NCBI GenBank assembly: GCA_017441505.1
Contig: JAFRXL010000038.1
Coordinates: 1-43,408, forward strand
DNA: 43,408 nt
Source of the DNA: Ruminococcus sp.
Lineage (GTDB): Bacteria > Bacillota > Clostridia > Oscillospirales > Ruminococcaceae
Reading direction: 5' to 3'
Shown here: positions 8,535 to 16,166 of the stretch, piece by piece
Numbering within the stretch: position 1 is the first letter of the stretch
Layout: each line of letters opens with the position of its first letter
Position numbers and translations under genes: made by a program
Notes under the pieces: generated by a model
Databases searched by the model: none
What the model was told of the DNA's origin: nothing
What the model saw: only the letters and a program-made list of their open reading frames with translations

Positions 8535-10115
8535 TTATCTTCTCTTCTTTTTGTTTTTATTTGAGGACTTATTTACCGGCTTAGACTCAGGTTTCTTCTC
8601 AGTCTGCTTGTTTTTCTCCTCTTCTTTATCGTCGTCGTCATCATCGTCATCGCCCATAACTAATACAGGCTTTGCATTTTCTGCTTTGATAGCCTTAACA
8701 AAAGCAACTATCATATATACGAGGAAGATAAGTGCTTCAATTGCGATAAGCGGAAGAATTGCGAATGAAATTATAGACTTGACTGTTCCGGCTGCTGAAT
8801 CAACAGGCGGTACGAGAATGTTATAAGCATGAGCAAACTCAACTATTCTGTAGTACTCATCAGCAGTTGTCTCTGTATCCTGAACGAGCTTTTCAAGCTT
8901 CTGGCTTACCTTAGCAAGCTCCTCTTCAACTTCCTTCTGCATCTGTTCTGTACCGGTAACAGCCTTTTCAAGCTTTTCTTTTCTCTGGATATAGTAATTG
9001 ATGCTCTGTTTTGTCTCTGCAAGGTCAGCAGCTATTGATTCTTTTCTTTCAACGAGCTTATCATACTCGCCGGAGTTCTTTGAAAGCTCTGCATTTGTAC
9101 CCTCTGTAGTTGACATGATGAGGAGAGAGTCTTTCTGATATTCCTTGATAGAATTTGTAACATTGGCAAGTCTTTCTGTATAAGCATCTTTTTCACGGGT
9201 TAGCTCATCTATTCTGAACTCATAGTAAGCTATAGTATCAGCCTTATTCTTTGTGATATTATTTATAGCGATCTTAGAAGAGATCCTGTCGAGGTCGATA
9301 GAAGAGATAGTCTTTGCAGTCTGTGCAAGGTCGTTGAATGTACGGCCTGTCTGGCTTGAACGGAACTGTTTCGTATCAGCATCAGCAAGTCCTCTTACAT
9401 ATTTTGTAAGAGTTGAAAGGTTAGACTTAAAGACATCAACTGCCTCTGAATAATCATAGTCGCTGTAATCGATAGAAGTTATTGAAACGCCGAGATTCTT
9501 ATTGTATCCGTAATGCTCGTAAAAATAATCACCGAAGCCTTCGAGAATGCTGTCGAACAGCTGAACAGCCTCCTTACGGCTGAGAGAAGCGTCATTGTAA
9601 TCAAAGAACACCTTGAACTGTGTAGGGTGGAATGTTACATCGAGCATTGCCTGAGCAGCTGAAAGGTTTCCGGAAGAAGCGTTTTCATAAACGCTCTTGT
9701 AAGCGGTTATCTTATCTATGGCATCTGACGGGATGATACCTTCAAAAGTTATATTCTCCTGTATCACAGCGGCTTTTTCCATATCGAGGTCCTGCTTATA
9801 CATTGCATCTGCAATTACCTGAGAGTTCTTAACGATATTTATATCAAAATTTCTTCCTGAAGGGTCTTTTCCCTTTTCGATACCGTCAAAATTAAAGCTT
9901 ATGAGTGCTGATAATGCAGGTTTTTTCTTTACCGCTCTGAAAGTAGACACTCCGCCTATTGCTACAAAAGCCATAGCAGATACTATCAGCCAGGGCAGGA
10001 AATACTTTTTAAGCATTTTAAAGATACCTGATATAGAAATTACAATATCTCTGTCATCATCATTAGCTTTGTTGTTTATTGTAACATTAAGGTTACGTGA
10101 ATCTTTTTTAGCCAT
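8535..10115 (-). CDS. Wzz-like membrane protein with long extracellular coiled coil
   Basis: A 526-residue protein built like a polysaccharide chain-length determinant. It has a cytoplasmic N-terminus, membrane helix 1 (about 38-58, YFLPWLIVSAMAFVAIGGVS), a large extracellular part including a coiled coil (about 300-410), membrane helix 2 (about 453-480, ISFAILPLIAIEALIFLVYMIVAF), and a charged cytoplasmic tail with eight Asp in a row and a Lys-rich end. No kinase domain is fused and no other capsule genes lie next to it, so the partner pathway is unknown. GGAGG lies 5 bases before the ATG at 10115; an upstream GTG overlaps that ribosome site and was rejected. Confidence 0.75.
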   Translation of the reverse strand: MAKKDSRNLNVTINNKANDDDRDIVISISGIFKMLKKYFLPWLIVSAMAFVAIGGVSTFRAVKKKPALSALISFNFDGIEKGKDPSGRNFDINIVKNSQVIADAMYKQDLDMEKAAVIQENITFEGIIPSDAIDKITAYKSVYENASSGNLSAAQAMLDVTFHPTQFKVFFDYNDASLSRKEAVQLFDSILEGFGDYFYEHYGYNKNLGVSITSIDYSDYDYSEAVDVFKSNLSTLTKYVRGLADADTKQFRSSQTGRTFNDLAQTAKTISSIDLDRISSKIAINNITKNKADTIAYYEFRIDELTREKDAYTERLANVTNSIKEYQKDSLLIMSTTEGTNAELSKNSGEYDKLVERKESIAADLAETKQSINYYIQRKEKLEKAVTGTEQMQKEVEEELAKVSQKLEKLVQDTETTADEYYRIVEFAHAYNILVPPVDSAAGTVKSIISFAILPLIAIEALIFLVYMIVAFVKAIKAENAKPVLVMGDDDDDDDDKEEEKNKQTEKKPESKPVNKSSNKNKKKRR

Positions 10116-10164
10116 TTTTACCTCCACAATTTTATACTAAAATGACATTTCGTCTCAAATATAG

Positions 10165-10193
10165 ATTATATCACAGAAAAGCCCGAACGTCAA
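10165..10193 (-). promoter_or_regulatory. Promoter of the Wzz-like gene, embedded in a terminator
   Basis: On the minus strand, TTGACG (10188-10193), a 17-bp spacer and TATAAT (10165-10170). The -35 lies in the loop of the terminator that ends the upstream GH43 gene. Confidence 0.75.
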
Positions 10194-10210
10194 CTGTTTC
10201 GGGCTTTTTT
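10177..10210. terminator. Terminator after the intracellular GH43 gene
   Basis: Stem AAAAGCCCGAA/TTCGGGCTTTT with a loop of about 11 bases. T-runs flank both sides, so it may work in both directions. On the minus strand it follows the GH43 stop by about 65 bases. Confidence 0.8.
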
Positions 10211-10273
10211 ACTTAATTTTCAATTTTTGTCCAAATTTTTCCGATAACGTCTGTGCATATTTTCCGGAAATGT

Positions 10274-11761
10274 CTATTCAAAGCTTATTTCCTTAATATC
10301 TATCGTATCTCTTCCGCAGTATTTAAGGTATATCGGATATACTCCGTCGGGGATGTTTACCTCTGCTGTGATATTCCTCCAGATATTGTACGGATGAACT
10401 TCTATTTCAGCCACAGGAGCACTGTCGATAGCGGTGCAGATGCATATTTTACCGTCACCGCCGCCTCTGACATTTACGCTTATACGCTTTAGTCCCTCAA
10501 AGCGGAAATACTTAAAGCCTATCAGGGTGCCGCTGCTTATCTCACCGATATATCTGTCTGTACTGCCGTCGTCATTGCATTTATGTGTAACGTTCGGGAA
10601 GCTGTGATCAAATATCTTATTCGAGCCATGCGGCATACGTCCGTTAGTGATATTGCAGGCGATAACTGCCGGATAAGTTCCCTTGCCTTCAAGAGGACCT
10701 CCGTTTAGTCCGCAGGATGTCATTTCGACCTGCTTTATGCTTCCGTCCGGAGCTATCTCTATACGCTCCGCACAAGCCTGACGGCTGTAATCGGATTTAT
10801 GAGTCAGTCTGTGATAAAATACATACCACTGACCGTTTATCTCTATGATGCTTCCGTGAGTAGTACCGGTCATATTCATGCGGTTTTCATCAGTAACACC
10901 GTTCAAGCCTATATCGCCGTTAGAAACGATAGTGCCGCCGAACTTGAAATCACGGTCGGGATAGTCGCTTACAGCATAGCAAAGCTCGTGATTCTTCTGA
11001 GAGGAGTAAACGAAGTAATATTTATCTCCGACCTTTCTCATAGAGCTTGCTTCAAAGAACTCATGTCCGCCGAAATCGGCTTCATACGGGATTATATGTT
11101 TAGGCTCTTCCTTTACGGTGAGCATATCGTCTTCGAGCACGACCATACATGGTCCGCTGACATTATCGGCTGTAGAGAGTATTTCTTCTCTTGACTTGTC
11201 AAAACGCTCCATGACCTCAGCCATAGCCTCGTTATCCTTTTCGAGTATGCTGTTTGCTTCATCCTGATACTGAGTACCGTAATATATGCGGATAGTGCCG
11301 TTATCGTTGAAAGCACAGGGGTCAAAGCATACATATTTTTTCATCGGAGTACCGTCTTTCCAGCGGACATAGCCGAGGTACTCATATTTTCCGGCAGGAG
11401 TATCGCATACGGCAACCTGTATAGGACCGTAATAGCCTCCGAAGCCGTACTTTCCTGACATACAGTAATAAAGGTAGTAACGTCCGTCATTACCCTTTAC
11501 AACGTCCGGAGCATACATATAACAGCGGTCAGAGCCGTAATCGGGGTCTTGTTCAGCCTTGTATATCACACCCTCACAACGCCAATCTGTAAGGTCGTCA
11601 ACAGGAGCTGAATATACTGTATAATCGCCCATACAGAAAGTCCAGCCGCCCTCGTTGTCGTGTGAACCATAAAGGTATACTCTGTCTCCGAAGATATGAG
11701 GCTCACCGTCAGGAATATGCTCGCCTAAAGGCAAAAATGGGTTAAAAGCCTGTTTTTTCAT
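10274..11761 (-). CDS. Intracellular GH43 glycosidase (arabinosidase/xylosidase type)
   Basis: A 495-residue protein without a signal peptide, so it should act in the cytoplasm on imported arabino- or xylo-oligosaccharides. Residues 1 to about 330 form a five-bladed GH43 propeller: PDGEPHIFGDRVYLYGSHD at the N-terminus, YMYAPDVVKGNDGRYYLYYC, CFDPCAFNDNG (the DP pair expected to tune the acid) and HEFFEASSMRK (candidate acid Glu). Residues about 385-495 form a beta-rich module like the CBM6-type tail of related enzymes. The first-blade acid is Glu (GEP) where many GH43 enzymes have Asp; this appears to be a subfamily trait. GAGGAA lies before the ATG. It lies 72 bases after glmM on the same strand. 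Confidence 0.85.
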   Translation of the reverse strand: MKKQAFNPFLPLGEHIPDGEPHIFGDRVYLYGSHDNEGGWTFCMGDYTVYSAPVDDLTDWRCEGVIYKAEQDPDYGSDRCYMYAPDVVKGNDGRYYLYYCMSGKYGFGGYYGPIQVAVCDTPAGKYEYLGYVRWKDGTPMKKYVCFDPCAFNDNGTIRIYYGTQYQDEANSILEKDNEAMAEVMERFDKSREEILSTADNVSGPCMVVLEDDMLTVKEEPKHIIPYEADFGGHEFFEASSMRKVGDKYYFVYSSQKNHELCYAVSDYPDRDFKFGGTIVSNGDIGLNGVTDENRMNMTGTTHGSIIEINGQWYVFYHRLTHKSDYSRQACAERIEIAPDGSIKQVEMTSCGLNGGPLEGKGTYPAVIACNITNGRMPHGSNKIFDHSFPNVTHKCNDDGSTDRYIGEISSGTLIGFKYFRFEGLKRISVNVRGGGDGKICICTAIDSAPVAEIEVHPYNIWRNITAEVNIPDGVYPIYLKYCGRDTIDIKEISFE

Positions 11762-11833
11762 GTTCCATTCCTCGTTAATATCATTATTCCGCCGGAGCGA
11801 CCATGTGCCTCATCGTCCGCCGGTATGCAAAAA

Positions 11834-13219
11834 TCAGACTGTATGTCCGTTTGCCTTTATGACATCCACAACCTGATCCACGTACTTCTGGCAGATGTCT
11901 TTATTCTCCGCCTCTACCATAACACGTACGAGCGGTTCTGTACCGCTTGGTCTTACGAGTATTCTTCCTGTAGAGCCAAGTTCTTCTGCGGCTTTTTCAA
12001 CAGCAGCCTTTACAGCAGCATCAGCCTGTGCAGCGTCCTTGTCCTTGACCTTAACGTTTACAAGCACCTGTGGATATACAGTGAATGGTGCAGCGAGTTC
12101 GCTAAGAGTCTTTTCTCTTGCCATTATAACCTGCATCATTTTAAGGCTTGTAAGGATACCGTCGCCTGTAGAAGCGTACTTGGAGAATATTATATGTCCG
12201 GACTGTTCACCGCCGATACAGCAGTCGTGTTCCTTCATATATTCGTATACATATTTGTCACCAACAGCAGTTTTAGCGTAGCCTACATCTATCTCATCGA
12301 AAGCCTTATAGAGTCCGAAGTTTGACATTACAGTTGTTACGACAGTATTATTGACAAGTTTTCCACGTTCTTTCATGTATCTGCCGTAGATATAGAGTAT
12401 CTGGTCACCGTCGATAACATTACCCTTTTCGTCTACGCAGAGGCAGCGGTCAGCATCGCCGTCATAAGCGAATCCGACATCAAGACCGTTCTCGACCACA
12501 AATTTCTGAAGTCCCTCGATATGGGTAGAACCTGCATTATTGTTGATATTAGTGCCGTCAGGGGCAGCATTGATAACGTGTGTTTCAGCTCCGAGAGCGT
12601 CAAACACAGCCTTTGCGATGTTCCAGGATGCACCGTTGGCACAGTCGAGACCTATCTTCTTTCCACGGAAAGAGTACATTCCGAGTGAGATAAGATAGCC
12701 GATATAGCGGTTTCTTCCTGAAACATAGTCAATAGTTCTTCCTATAGCAGCATCATGAGCAAACGGAAGCTCTTTCCACTCTTTGCCGAAGACATTGAGT
12801 TTGCCGTCAAGATAATCCTCAACTAAATCTATGACGGTATCTTCCATTTTCTCCCCATTTTTATTGATGAGCTTCAAGCCGTTATCATAATACGGATTGT
12901 GACTTGCGGAAATCATTATGCCGCAGTCGAAACTATCCACTCTTGCTATATAAGCAACAGAAGGGGTAGTTGTTACGTGGAGCAGATATGCGTCCGCACC
13001 GGAAGCGGTAAGTCCGCCGACGAGAGAATACTCAAACATATAGCTTGATCTGCGGGTATCCTTGCCGATAAGTATGCGTGGTGCAGAGCTGTCACCATTC
13101 TGTCTTTTAAGTTCGCCGTAATACCATCCAAGAAAACGTCCTACCTTAAAAGCGTGATCTGCTGTTAAATTTTCATTAGCGGTTCCTCTGAAACCGTCTG
13201 TTCCAAAATATCTTCCCAA
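11834..13219 (-). CDS. glmM: Phosphoglucosamine mutase GlmM
   Basis: Converts glucosamine-6-phosphate to glucosamine-1-phosphate for UDP-GlcNAc and peptidoglycan synthesis in the cytoplasm. At 461 residues it has the family's normal length. All four signature loops are intact: the phosphoserine loop ISASHNPYYDNG, the Mg loop YDGDADRC, the sugar loop GGEQSGH and the phosphate loop RPSGTEP. The N-terminus GRYFGTDGFRGTAN fits a start at the TTG at 13217-13219, with AGGAG 10 bases upstream. No ATG or GTG lies at the right place, so a TTG start is probable and may limit expression. Confidence 0.96.
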   Translation of the reverse strand: MGRYFGTDGFRGTANENLTADHAFKVGRFLGWYYGELKRQNGDSSAPRILIGKDTRRSSYMFEYSLVGGLTASGADAYLLHVTTTPSVAYIARVDSFDCGIMISASHNPYYDNGLKLINKNGEKMEDTVIDLVEDYLDGKLNVFGKEWKELPFAHDAAIGRTIDYVSGRNRYIGYLISLGMYSFRGKKIGLDCANGASWNIAKAVFDALGAETHVINAAPDGTNINNNAGSTHIEGLQKFVVENGLDVGFAYDGDADRCLCVDEKGNVIDGDQILYIYGRYMKERGKLVNNTVVTTVMSNFGLYKAFDEIDVGYAKTAVGDKYVYEYMKEHDCCIGGEQSGHIIFSKYASTGDGILTSLKMMQVIMAREKTLSELAAPFTVYPQVLVNVKVKDKDAAQADAAVKAAVEKAAEELGSTGRILVRPSGTEPLVRVMVEAENKDICQKYVDQVVDVIKANGHTV

Positions 13220-13255
13220 TTTAGTAGATCTCCTATCAATTAAATTATTGATGTT

Positions 13256-13306
13256 CCGGTAAAAGCTTATATCTGATATAATTCAAAGATATAAGTTATA
13301 GACCGG
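13256..13306. promoter_or_regulatory. Stem-loop in the glmM leader
   Basis: Nested inverted repeats: outer CCGGT (13256-13260)/ACCGG (13302-13306) and inner perfect CTTATATCT (13266-13274)/AGATATAAG (13287-13295). It lies about 40 bases before the glmM start. It could be an operator or an RNA hairpin. There is no T-run, so it is not an obvious terminator, and I recognise no riboswitch. Confidence 0.5.
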
Positions 13307-13442
13307 ATGCATTATAAATACTAAAAATGTATGCAGCATATAGTCATTATATCATCCTGTAAAGAACACGTCAATATATATTTCCATGAAATCTGTTCAA
13401 AATTTGCGGATTTTCTGACGCTTGCTACATACAAAGCATACA

Positions 13443-13572
13443 AAAAAGGCTGTCGGAAATGATCTCCGGCAGCCGGTCTAAAGCTATACAACATCCTCCG
13501 GAAGCCGCAAAGACCTGCTGTAGGGACAGTGATCCCGAGCATTGATCTTGTATGTTCAGCAGCATAATTATA
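13443..13572 (-). ncRNA. Candidate small RNA with promoter and terminator
   Basis: In the 420-base gap between glmM and the nitroreductase, the minus strand has an extended -10 TGGTATAAT (-10 at 13567-13572). About 85 bases further is a strong terminator, GGCTGCCGGA/TCCGACAGCC (one G-T pair) followed by TTTTTT (13443-13475). The roughly 110-nt transcript would contain a stem TACAGCA/TGTTGTA and a hairpin GGGATCACTGTCCC. A 73-codon minus-strand ORF overlaps it but has no ribosome site and low-complexity composition. It does not match 6S, SRP or tmRNA as I know them. The -35 is poor. Confidence 0.4.
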
Positions 13573-13639
13573 CCATAAAGATGTTAATAAATTATGAATA
13601 TTACACTATATTCCTGATTATTTTATGATATTCCGGCTA

Positions 13640-14155
13640 TCAAAGCATGATAACTGTCTCACAAAGCTCCCTGCATCTGTCATGCAGCGGCAATGGCTGA
13701 GCATCCAGTGCAGGATAACCCATTGGCATTATAAGCACGACCTTTTCATTCGCCGGAAGTCCGAGTGCTTTTTCAAGCTTGGAATTGGCAAAATAGTTCA
13801 CCCAGCAGGAGCCTACTCCTATTTCCCACGCCTGTAACATTACGTGTGCAGCTACTATGCTCACGTCCTGCACGCCGGAATGAACTCCCTCTTCAAGAGG
13901 ATTTTTCCAGTCTTCGTCAGTATTATAGGCAAATACGAGCACTGTTTTTGCTCCGAATACGCATCTGCTCTGCTCGTTGAGCTTTGCAAGAGCCTCTTCG
14001 CTCTGAGCAACATATATCCTCTGCGGCTGGAAATTGTTGCCGGTAGGTGCAGCGTTAGCCGCTCTTAATATCACTGCCATGTCTTCCTCTGACACAGGTC
14101 TGTCCTGAAAATTTCTTACTGAGAACCTCGATACCGCAAGATCCTTGAAATCCAT
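13640..14155 (-). CDS. Nitroreductase-family FMN oxidoreductase
   Basis: A 171-residue short nitroreductase (NAD(P)H-dependent FMN enzyme, cytoplasmic, usually a dimer). The N-terminal SRFSVRNFQDRPV is the flavin-phosphate-binding motif. AANAAPTGNNFQPQRIYV, the long central helix DVSIVAAHVMLQAWEIGVGSCWVNYF and VVLIMPMGYP are family blocks. The substrate cannot be read from sequence. I chose the ATG at 14155 because AAGGAG lies about 10 bases upstream; a GTG four codons earlier overlaps that ribosome site. Confidence 0.88.
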   Translation of the reverse strand: MDFKDLAVSRFSVRNFQDRPVSEEDMAVILRAANAAPTGNNFQPQRIYVAQSEEALAKLNEQSRCVFGAKTVLVFAYNTDEDWKNPLEEGVHSGVQDVSIVAAHVMLQAWEIGVGSCWVNYFANSKLEKALGLPANEKVVLIMPMGYPALDAQPLPLHDRCRELCETVIML

Positions 14156-14189
14156 TGTATTTCCCACTCCTTAATTTTGTTCAATATCT

Positions 14190-14233
14190 ATTTCGGTAAT
14201 ATATAGTATATATCAAAATTTCGGTAATGTCAA
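14190..14233 (-). promoter_or_regulatory. Nitroreductase promoter with paired 11-bp repeats
   Basis: On the minus strand, TTGACA (14228-14233), a 17-bp spacer and TATACT (14205-14210). The direct repeat ATTTCGGTAAT occurs at 14190-14200 and again at 14218-14228, exactly 28 bp apart, one copy on each side of the -10. This is a plausible operator pair for an unknown regulator. Confidence 0.65.
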
Positions 14234-14248
14234 TTTGCTGCGGATTTT

Positions 14249-14449
14249 TTATTTATTTTTTCCATTTATCTGCTCCGGAACATCCTTTAAATTGTCAATT
14301 GCGTATTCACAACATTGTACTACAAGCTGATTGAACGATATATCGTGCTTCGCCGCAAGCTTCTCCAGTTTCTCTATCAGAACGTCCGGCATTCTTATGG
14401 TCTTGTTCGAGGCTGAGGGCTTATCTCTTATTATCTGCATTTTGCACAT
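14249..14449 (-). CDS. Small ribbon-helix-helix DNA-binding protein
   Basis: A 66-residue protein with a beta strand (SNKTIRMPDVLIEKLEKLAAKHDISFNQLVVQCCEYAID) followed by two helices, the Arc/MetJ/CopG layout. It is expected to dimerise and bind short direct repeats. The ATG at 14449 follows GCGGAAAT; a second ATG lies three codons in. Two TCCGCACT copies 11 bp apart sit directly upstream and are a likely autoregulatory site. No toxin partner is beside it. Confidence 0.6.
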   Translation of the reverse strand: MCKMQIIRDKPSASNKTIRMPDVLIEKLEKLAAKHDISFNQLVVQCCEYAIDNLKDVPEQINGKNK

Positions 14450-14452
14450 ATT

Positions 14453-14471
14453 TCCGCACTAAATCCGCACT
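14453..14471. promoter_or_regulatory. 11-bp-phased operator-like repeat before the RHH gene
   Basis: TCCGCACT at 14453-14460 and again at 14464-14471, one helical turn apart, right at the start of the ribbon-helix-helix gene. Such phased direct repeats are typical RHH protein sites. Further up, CAAGAGAGAA occurs twice, 20 bp apart (14509 and 14529). Confidence 0.45.
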
Positions 14472-14584
14472 TTTTTCTCCCTTCAAAAACTGAAATGAAA
14501 CACGAGAACAAGAGAGAAACAGAGAAATCAAGAGAGAATCAGTAAGAAAACAGGTTATATATTAAAAAAATCCTCAAAAACCTC

Positions 14585-14613
14585 TTGACAACTCCCAAAA
14601 GTTCGTGTATAAT
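14585..14613 (+). promoter_or_regulatory. Consensus promoter of rplM-rpsI
   Basis: TTGACA (14585-14590), exactly 17 bp of spacer, and TATAAT (14608-14613). Both boxes are perfect, as expected for a highly expressed ribosomal operon. Confidence 0.92.
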
Positions 14614-14625
14614 AATTCATGCACT

Positions 14626-14653
14626 GTCGGGAATTCGGATATTTTCCCCCGAC
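14626..14653 (+). promoter_or_regulatory. Leader hairpin before rplM (possible L13 leader)
   Basis: GTCGGG (14626-14631) pairs with CCCGAC (14648-14653) in the roughly 60-nt rplM leader. Autoregulatory L13 leader structures are known in Firmicutes. Whether this one belongs to that family needs a covariance-model search. Confidence 0.5.
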
Positions 14654-14680
14654 GAAAATATATTTACGGAGGAATAAATT

Positions 14681-15109
14681 ATGTCAACTACACTGGCAAA
14701 ACCTGCTGAAGTAACACGTACATGGTACATCCTCGACGCTGAGGGCAAGCCGCTCGGTCGTGTTGCAGCTAAGGCAGCTCATATTCTCAGAGGCAAACAT
14801 AAGCCAACTTATACTCCAAACGTTGACTGCGGAGATCACGTTATCGTTATCAACTGTGCTAAGGCTATCCTTACTGGTAAGAAGCTTGAGCAGAAGAAGT
14901 ATTACTGGCACACAGGCTGGATCGGCGGTCTCAAGTCCATCTCCTACAAGGACATGATGGCTGAACAGGCTGACAGAGCTATGATGATCGCTGTAAATGG
15001 TATGCTCCCTAACAACAGCCTCGGCAGAGCTCAGCTCAAGAGACTCAGAACTTACAAGGATGCTAACCACAATCAGGCTGCTCAGAAGCCTGTTGCTTAC
15101 GAGCTTTAA
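14681..15109 (+). CDS. rplM: 50S ribosomal protein L13
   Basis: A 142-residue large-subunit protein. TWYILDAEGKPLGRVAAKAAHILRGKHKPTYTPNVDCGDHVIVINC and MLPNNSLGRAQLKRLRTYKDANHNQAAQKP are L13 signatures, and the length is normal. GGAGG (14668-14672) precedes the ATG. It is the first gene of rplM-rpsI, with 17 bases to rpsI. Codon use is strongly biased and GC-richer at third positions than the mobile element that follows. Confidence 0.98.
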   Translation: MSTTLAKPAEVTRTWYILDAEGKPLGRVAAKAAHILRGKHKPTYTPNVDCGDHVIVINCAKAILTGKKLEQKKYYWHTGWIGGLKSISYKDMMAEQADRAMMIAVNGMLPNNSLGRAQLKRLRTYKDANHNQAAQKPVAYEL

Positions 15110-15126
15110 TTCAGGAGGTGCTTTAA

Positions 15127-15528
15127 ATGTACGAATCAAAAGTTAAATACTACTACGGAACAGGTAGAAGAAAGCACTCCGTTGCAAGAGTTAGAATCTA
15201 CCCAGGTTCTGGAAATGTTACTATAAACGGCAGATCTATCGATGATTACTTCGGTCTTGAGACACTCAAGCTCATCGTTCGTCAGCCTCTCGCTGTTACT
15301 GAAACTGCTGAGAAGTTCGACATCATCTGCACTGTTACCGGCGGCGGTGTTACCGGTCAGGCTGGTGCTATCAGACACGGCGTTTCAAGAGCTCTTCTCG
15401 AATTCGACCCTGAGCTCCGTCCAGCTCTCAAGAAGGCTGGCTTCCTCACTCGTGACCCAAGAATGAAGGAAAGAAAGAAGTACGGTCTCAAGGCTGCTCG
15501 TCGTGCTCCTCAGTTCTCGAAGAGATAA
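15127..15528 (+). CDS. rpsI: 30S ribosomal protein S9
   Basis: A 133-residue small-subunit protein. [49 protein letters not shown] and the basic tail [17 protein letters not shown], which reaches the decoding centre, are intact. GGAGG lies before the ATG. The last codons (AAG AGA TAA) lie in the attachment core of a mobile element, which leaves the coding sequence unchanged. Confidence 0.98.
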   Translation: MYESKVKYYYGTGRRKHSVARVRIYPGSGNVTINGRSIDDYFGLETLKLIVRQPLAVTETAEKFDIICTVTGGGVTGQAGAIRHGVSRALLEFDPELRPALKKAGFLTRDPRMKERKKYGLKAARRAPQFSKR

Positions 15529-15529
15529 T
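15520..15529. other. attL core (left end of the element)
   Basis: AAGAGATAAT, including the last two sense codons and stop of rpsI. Identical to the right copy at 28544-28553. Confidence 0.65.
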
Positions 15530-15616
15530 TTTATCCCTACTGGGAGTATTCAAAATCACGTATTTACGCTGTTTTGTTCGGTTTGGGTTTATCTGAAATA
15601 TGGTGAATTTCGGACG

Positions 15617-15647
15617 GTAACTAACACGTAACTAACGGGTAACTAAC
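15617..15647. repeat. Left arm-type repeats, three copies at 11-bp period
   Basis: GTAACTAAC begins at 15617, 15628 and 15639, exactly 11 bp apart (one helical turn). Two similar copies lie near the right end. These look like arm-type binding sites for the tyrosine integrase. Confidence 0.7.
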
Positions 15648-15655
15648 AAGAATTT

Positions 15656-15687
15656 AAGGCATTTGCCCTTGCGGTAAATGCCTTTTT
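15656..15687 (+). terminator. Terminator downstream of rpsI inside the element
   Basis: AAGGCATTT/AAATGCCTT stem with an 11-base loop and TTTTTGTT. It would end transcription from rplM-rpsI before it enters the cargo. Confidence 0.8.
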
Positions 15688-15719
15688 GTTACTTTAATCA
15701 AAGAAAGGTATCTTAGAAC

Positions 15720-16136
15720 ATGAACAATGATAATAAAATCAAACACCTTGAAATGATTCAAGCTGTAATAAATCGTATGGCAAGTAATTCATTTATGCTT
15801 AAGGGATGGGCTGTAACACTTGTTGCTGGAATCATTGCATTATCAGCCAAGGATACTGATAAAATGTATTTTTTAGTAGCATATATACCAATAATCATTT
15901 TCTGGGGATTAGATTCTTATTATCTTCTTCAGGAAAGGCTATATAGATCTCTCTATAAGAAAATTTGTTCAACTGATGATAATAAAATTAATTTTTCTTT
16001 AGTTGCATCTAAAGAAGAATTTGGCAGCAACAAAAATAGTTTCGGAGCTTGTTTGTTATCTGGTACAGAATTATGGTTTTATCTTCCTTTAGCATTAGTT
16101 TGTGCCGGAGTAATATATCTTACTATAAAAAAATAA
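15720..16136 (+). CDS. Small three-helix membrane protein of a TIR module (copy 1)
   Basis: A 138-residue protein with three predicted membrane helices: about 28-43 (GWAVTLVAGIIALSA), 49-67 (YFLVAYIPIIIFWGLDSYY) and 116-135 (LWFYLPLALVCAGVIYLTI). A basic amphipathic stretch (LLQERLYRSLYKK) follows helix 2. It is clearly homologous to the protein at 22.1-22.5 kb, sharing NSFMLKGWAVTL and LDSYYLLQERLYR exactly. Both are beside TIR genes, so the inferred role is a membrane effector or partner of TIR signalling. I do not know its biochemical function. GAAAGG lies 11 bases before the ATG; a possible TTGTTA-17-TATCTT promoter would make the mRNA nearly leaderless. AT-rich relative to rpsI. Confidence 0.75.
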   Translation: MNNDNKIKHLEMIQAVINRMASNSFMLKGWAVTLVAGIIALSAKDTDKMYFLVAYIPIIIFWGLDSYYLLQERLYRSLYKKICSTDDNKINFSLVASKEEFGSNKNSFGACLLSGTELWFYLPLALVCAGVIYLTIKK

Positions 16137-16166
16137 GGGCTATATAGATTACAAGAAGGTGATAGA

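Noticed and set aside
13321-13542. A 73-codon minus-strand ORF in the gap above glmM.
   Set aside because: No ribosome site, it runs through a strong terminator hairpin, and its composition is not protein-like. A small RNA explains the promoter and terminator better.
13443-13565. SRP RNA, 6S RNA or a riboswitch for the candidate small RNA.
   Set aside because: The SRP GGAA tetraloop context and known riboswitch cores could not be matched by eye; I left it unassigned.
14684-15139. A 151-codon ORF opposite rplM, and similar frames opposite rpsI.
   Set aside because: These are antisense shadows of highly biased ribosomal protein genes.
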